Positions 61,333 through 64,000 of a stretch of DNA of 64,000 bases are shown one piece after another. A model generated the notes under the pieces. The model saw only the letters and a program-made list of their open reading frames with translations, ran no database searches and was not told the DNA's origin. This DNA comes from Sphingomonas sp. (GTDB lineage: Bacteria > Pseudomonadota > Alphaproteobacteria > Sphingomonadales > Sphingomonadaceae). The first letter of the stretch is position 1. Each line of letters begins with the position of its first letter. The stretch covers positions 62,001 to 126,000 of the forward strand of contig NZ_JANINP010000004.1 of assembly GCF_024508665.1 (NCBI RefSeq). The letters run 5' to 3'. The position numbers and the translations under genes are program-made.

Positions 61333-61844
61333 GGACCATCCTGATCGCGGCCGCCCTCTTCGCGCCAGGCACCGCTTGGGCGGCTTCGGGCGATATCGGC
61401 TGTATCGAGGGCAAATTGGGCGCGACCGCGATGCAGCGGATCGGTGACGGCGTCGTCGCCGCGGCCGACAAGGGCGGCAATCCGGCGAGCGCGCTCGACG
61501 CCGACCGCGAAGCGCTGATTGCCGCAAGGGCGGCCTGTCGCACCGCGGGCAATTGGTCGCCGACCGCGATCCAGATCGCGGTATCCTACACCCAGGCGCG
61601 CGCCACCAGGCTCGGCGCCGAGGCGGCATTGCGGAAGGATGGCCTGGACGCGACCAAGTTTGCTGCCGCTTATGCCGCTTTGCCCGTCCCGGATCGCAAG
61701 AGCCTGATCGAAAAGGCGTCTTCGGGTGCGCTGGCCGCGGTGACGAGCACTTCGGCCCAACCGCGGGTGCGGCGCCATGTCCTGCTTTACTTCTCCGCGC
61801 TGGCGGCAATCGAGTTCTATCCGGCCGAGTTCGCCGCCGCCTGA
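61329..61844 (+). CDS. Secreted hypothetical protein inside the fatty-acid cluster (171 aa)
   Basis: The GTG at 61329 overlaps the fabG stop (GTGA). The product has a signal peptide (RTILIAAALFAPGTAWAASG) and a helical body with two Cys near residues 26 and 71 that could form a disulfide, YTQARATRLGAEAALRKDG and SLIEKASSGALAAV, and a terminal aromatic segment LLYFSALAAIEFYPAEF. I do not recognise the family. The coupling to fabG suggests co-expression, but an envelope function rather than lipid synthesis is likely because it is exported. Confidence 0.78.
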   Translation: MRTILIAAALFAPGTAWAASGDIGCIEGKLGATAMQRIGDGVVAAADKGGNPASALDADREALIAARAACRTAGNWSPTAIQIAVSYTQARATRLGAEAALRKDGLDATKFAAAYAALPVPDRKSLIEKASSGALAAVTSTSAQPRVRRHVLLYFSALAAIEFYPAEFAAA

Positions 61845-61939
61845 GCCTGCGCCCTCTTGCGCGGGCACCCCTCGCGTTCTACGTGCGTTCAGGAAACTCC
61901 CCGGGGTGGACTCCGGAAACAATAGAGGGAAGCTGACGA

Positions 61940-62176
61940 ATGAGCGATACTGCCGACCGGGTGAAGAAGATCGTGGTCGAGCACCTGGGCGTCGAAGCCG
62001 GTTCGGTGACGCCCGAGGCTAGCTTCATCGACGATCTCGGTGCCGACAGCCTCGACATCGTCGAGCTGGTCATGGCGTTCGAGGAAGAGTTCGGGGTCGA
62101 AATCCCGGACGATGCCGCCGAGAAGATCACGACTGTCAACGACGCGATCACCTATATCGACGCGCATCAGGGCTGA
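61940..62176 (+). CDS. acpP: Acyl carrier protein
   Basis: The 78-residue acidic ACP carries growing fatty acyl chains on phosphopantetheine attached to the serine of [11 protein letters not shown] (about residue 37). The sequence matches AcpP closely ([40 protein letters not shown]). AGGGAAGC lies before the ATG. Confidence 0.97.
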   Translation: MSDTADRVKKIVVEHLGVEAGSVTPEASFIDDLGADSLDIVELVMAFEEEFGVEIPDDAAEKITTVNDAITYIDAHQG

Positions 62177-62222
62177 GCCCTCTTTTCCGTGGCTGACGGC
62201 CGCGGGCGTATAGAGTAACGAG

Positions 62223-62261
62223 CGGCTCCCCGTCCCAGGGTTACCCAGGGCCGGGGGGCCG
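62223..62261 (+). terminator. Stem-loop between acpP and fabF (weak terminator or attenuator)
   Basis: The arms CGGCTCCCCG and CGGGGGGCCG pair with one wobble around an 18-base loop that can itself fold (CCCAGGG/ACCCAGGG), followed by TTTCG. The T run is weak, so it may lower rather than stop read-through, matching the need for more ACP than FabF. Confidence 0.45.
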
Positions 62262-62294
62262 TTTCGCTGTAAGAGACTTGGATTGGAGAAAACC

Positions 62295-63554
62295 ATGCGG
62301 CGCGTAGTCGTGACCGGCCTGGGCCTGGTGACCCCCCTTGGGGCGGATGTCGAGACGACCTGGAAGAACATCATCGCGGCCAAATCGGGCGCGGGGACGA
62401 TCACCAAGTTCGATGCGACCGACTTCCACAGCAATTATGCCTGCGAAGTGAAGCCGGCCGACCACGAATATGGCTTCGATCCCGACAAGCGCGTCGACCA
62501 CAAGGTCCAGCGCCAGGTCGATCCGTTCATCGTCTATGGCATCGATGCCGCCGGCCAGGCGCTCGAAGATGCCGGGCTGACCGAGATGAGCGAAGAAGAG
62601 CGTTTTCGCGCGGGGTGCTCGATCGGGTCGGGAATCGGCGGCCTGCCGGGCATCGAGAGCGAATCGCTGGTGCTCGCCGCAAAGGGACCCAAGCGCGTCT
62701 CGCCGCACTTCGTCCATGGCCGCCTAATCAACCTGATCACCGGTCAGGTGCAGATCAAATACGGCCTGATGGGCCCCAACCATGCCGTCGTCACGGCCTG
62801 TTCGACCGGCGCGCATTCGATCGGCGACGCCGCGCGGATGATCGCGATGGACGATGCCGACGTCATGCTTGCCGGCGGCTCGGAAGGCGCGATCTGCCCG
62901 ATCGGCATCGCCGGGTTCGGCCAAGCACGCGCGCTGTCGACCGGCTTCCGCGACGAGCCGTGGCGCGCGAGTCGTCCCTATGACCGGGATCGCGACGGCT
63001 TCGTCATGGGCGAGGGCGCCGGCGTCGTCTGCCTCGAGGAATATGAGCACGCCAAGAAGCGCGGCGCCAAGATCTATGCCGAGGTCGTCGGCTATGGCCT
63101 GTCGGGCGATGCCTATCACGTCACCGCGCCGCACCCCGAAGGATCGGGCGCGTTCCGCTCGATGGAAATGGCGATGCGCAAGTCGGGCCTCGACCTGAGT
63201 GACATCGACTATATCAACGCCCACGGCACCTCGACTCCGCTGGGCGATGAGCTTGAGCTCAACGCCGTGCGCCGGTTGTTCGGCAACAACATCGCCAATC
63301 TGTCGATGTCGTCGACCAAGTCGGCGATCGGTCATCTGCTCGGTGGCGCCGGTGCGGTCGAATCGATCTTCTGCATTCTCGCGCTGCGCGACCAGATCGT
63401 TCCGCCGACGCTCAACCTCGACAATCCGAGCGACAATTGCGCGGGCGTCGACCTCGTCCCGCACGTCGCCAAGGAGCGCCAGGTCAAGGCGGTGCTCAAC
63501 AATTCGTTCGGCTTCGGCGGCACCAATGCCAGCCTGGTGATGAAGGCGATCTGA
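62295..63554 (+). CDS. fabF: 3-oxoacyl-ACP synthase II
   Basis: This condensing enzyme elongates fatty acids. The 419-residue product starts MRRVVVTGLGLVTPLGADVE and has the Cys-His-His triad in VTACSTGAHSIGD, INAHGTSTPLGD and KSAIGHLLGGAG, then the end FGFGGTNASLVMKAI. GGAG lies 7 bp before the ATG at 62295, which fixes the start. It is followed after 7 bp by mltG. Confidence 0.97.
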   Translation: MRRVVVTGLGLVTPLGADVETTWKNIIAAKSGAGTITKFDATDFHSNYACEVKPADHEYGFDPDKRVDHKVQRQVDPFIVYGIDAAGQALEDAGLTEMSEEERFRAGCSIGSGIGGLPGIESESLVLAAKGPKRVSPHFVHGRLINLITGQVQIKYGLMGPNHAVVTACSTGAHSIGDAARMIAMDDADVMLAGGSEGAICPIGIAGFGQARALSTGFRDEPWRASRPYDRDRDGFVMGEGAGVVCLEEYEHAKKRGAKIYAEVVGYGLSGDAYHVTAPHPEGSGAFRSMEMAMRKSGLDLSDIDYINAHGTSTPLGDELELNAVRRLFGNNIANLSMSSTKSAIGHLLGGAGAVESIFCILALRDQIVPPTLNLDNPSDNCAGVDLVPHVAKERQVKAVLNNSFGFGGTNASLVMKAI

Positions 63555-63561
63555 TCCCGCC

Positions 63562-64000
63562 ATGGCCAGGAAGAAGCGTGGCGGCGGCCGGTTCGGATGC
63601 CTTGGCCTAGTCGCCGCGTTGCTACTCGTCCTGGGCGGTGTCTGGCTGGTCCATAGCTGGGGCGGCCGCGGGCCGCTGGAAAAGAATGTCACCGTCTCGA
63701 TCGCTCCTGGCACCAGCCTCAACAAGGCTGCCGAGCAGTTGGAGCAGGCCGGTGCGATCTCCTCCGCCAGCCGCTTCACCTTGCTCGCCAAGGTCTTCGG
63801 CGGCGGCGCCGGGATCAAGGCGGGCGAGTATCGCATTCCAGCACATCTCAGCCAGTCGGACATCCTGAAGCTGCTGCAAGGCGGCAAGACGCTCCAGCGC
63901 TTCATCACCATTCCCGAAGGCTGGCCGTCGATCATGGCGCAAGAGCGGCTGATGGCGATGTCCGAGCTGACCGGAAAGATCGAGGTGCCCGCGGAAGGGT
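63562..64000 (+). CDS. mltG: Endolytic murein transglycosylase MltG, N-terminal part, cut by window edge
   Basis: The frame begins 7 bp after fabF and runs off the right edge (146 codons visible). It shows a basic start (MARKKRGGGRFG), one membrane helix (CLGLVAALLLVLGGVWLVHS), then the LysM-like YceG region: VTVSIAPGTSLNKAAEQLEQ, AGEYRIPAHLSQSDILKLLQ and LQRFITIPEGW, all typical of MltG/YceG. MltG cuts nascent peptidoglycan strands; it often follows fabF in alphaproteobacteria. The catalytic glutamate lies outside the window. Confidence 0.93.
   Translation, partial: MARKKRGGGRFGCLGLVAALLLVLGGVWLVHSWGGRGPLEKNVTVSIAPGTSLNKAAEQLEQAGAISSASRFTLLAKVFGGGAGIKAGEYRIPAHLSQSDILKLLQGGKTLQRFITIPEGWPSIMAQERLMAMSELTGKIEVPAEG

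Overview
The window is GC-rich and looks like the chromosome of a sphingomonad-type alphaproteobacterium (Sphingomonas or a close relative). The evidence is the mreB-mreC-mreD-mrdA-rodA block, an rpsF-rpsR-rplI operon whose L9 and S6 carry C-terminal extensions, a fabD-fabG-acpP-fabF-mltG cluster, and a MutL that keeps the endonuclease motif found in lineages without MutH. I see no phage gene, transposase, integrase or CRISPR array. This assignment rests on gene order and protein resemblance, not on a database search.

Layout. (1) 1-4.9 kb: the N-terminus of a membrane sensor, a NarL-type response regulator, and a YadA-like trimeric autotransporter adhesin followed by two unrecognised small genes. 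(2) 4.98-13.7 kb: a LysR-type regulator, then an almost fully overlapping operon for a soluble NAD-linked molybdenum formate dehydrogenase (fdsG-B-A-D) with its maturation genes fdhD, mobA and moeA. (3) 13.8-43.5 kb: a long run of stress and low-oxygen survival genes. It holds a zinc alcohol dehydrogenase, three tandem-domain universal stress proteins, two triple-BON proteins, an erythromycin-esterase/hydrolase/phosphoribosyltransferase operon, a Nudix hydrolase, PEP synthase with a PfkB kinase, a GH130 enzyme, a GT4 glycosyltransferase, two P-type ATPases, a Bax-inhibitor-1 protein, an APH-like/P-loop kinase fusion, a flippase-like membrane protein and a flavodoxin-fold oxidoreductase. In the middle sits a FixL/FixJ pair whose FixL keeps the haem-ligand histidine and the oxygen-sensing arginines, so oxygen is a likely input for this region. 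(4) 43.6-47.5 kb: a periplasmic molybdenum aldehyde-oxidase-type enzyme (2Fe-2S subunit, Mo subunit, tri-haem cytochrome c). (5) 47.8-64 kb: core genes: tRNA-Lys(CTT), rodA-mrdA-mreDCB, mutL, rpsF-rpsR-rplI, and the fatty-acid cluster running into mltG at the window edge.

Links between regions: the MobA and MoeA made with the formate dehydrogenase can also supply cofactor chemistry relevant to the second molybdoenzyme, although that one probably uses a different cofactor form. The stress region combines energy-sparing carbon metabolism, ion pumping and protein protection under a local oxygen-sensing two-component system.

The most unusual structure is at the 3' end of mutL. The last 16 codons of mutL occur a second time 521 bp downstream. 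The two copies differ almost only at synonymous sites and enclose one orphan gene, as if a cassette had entered at the end of mutL and brought a replacement terminus. A REP-like palindrome pair is also embedded in frame in the MutL linker. Several upstream regions carry perfect inverted repeats with hexamer or longer arms and a 4-nt spacer, which may be regulator sites.
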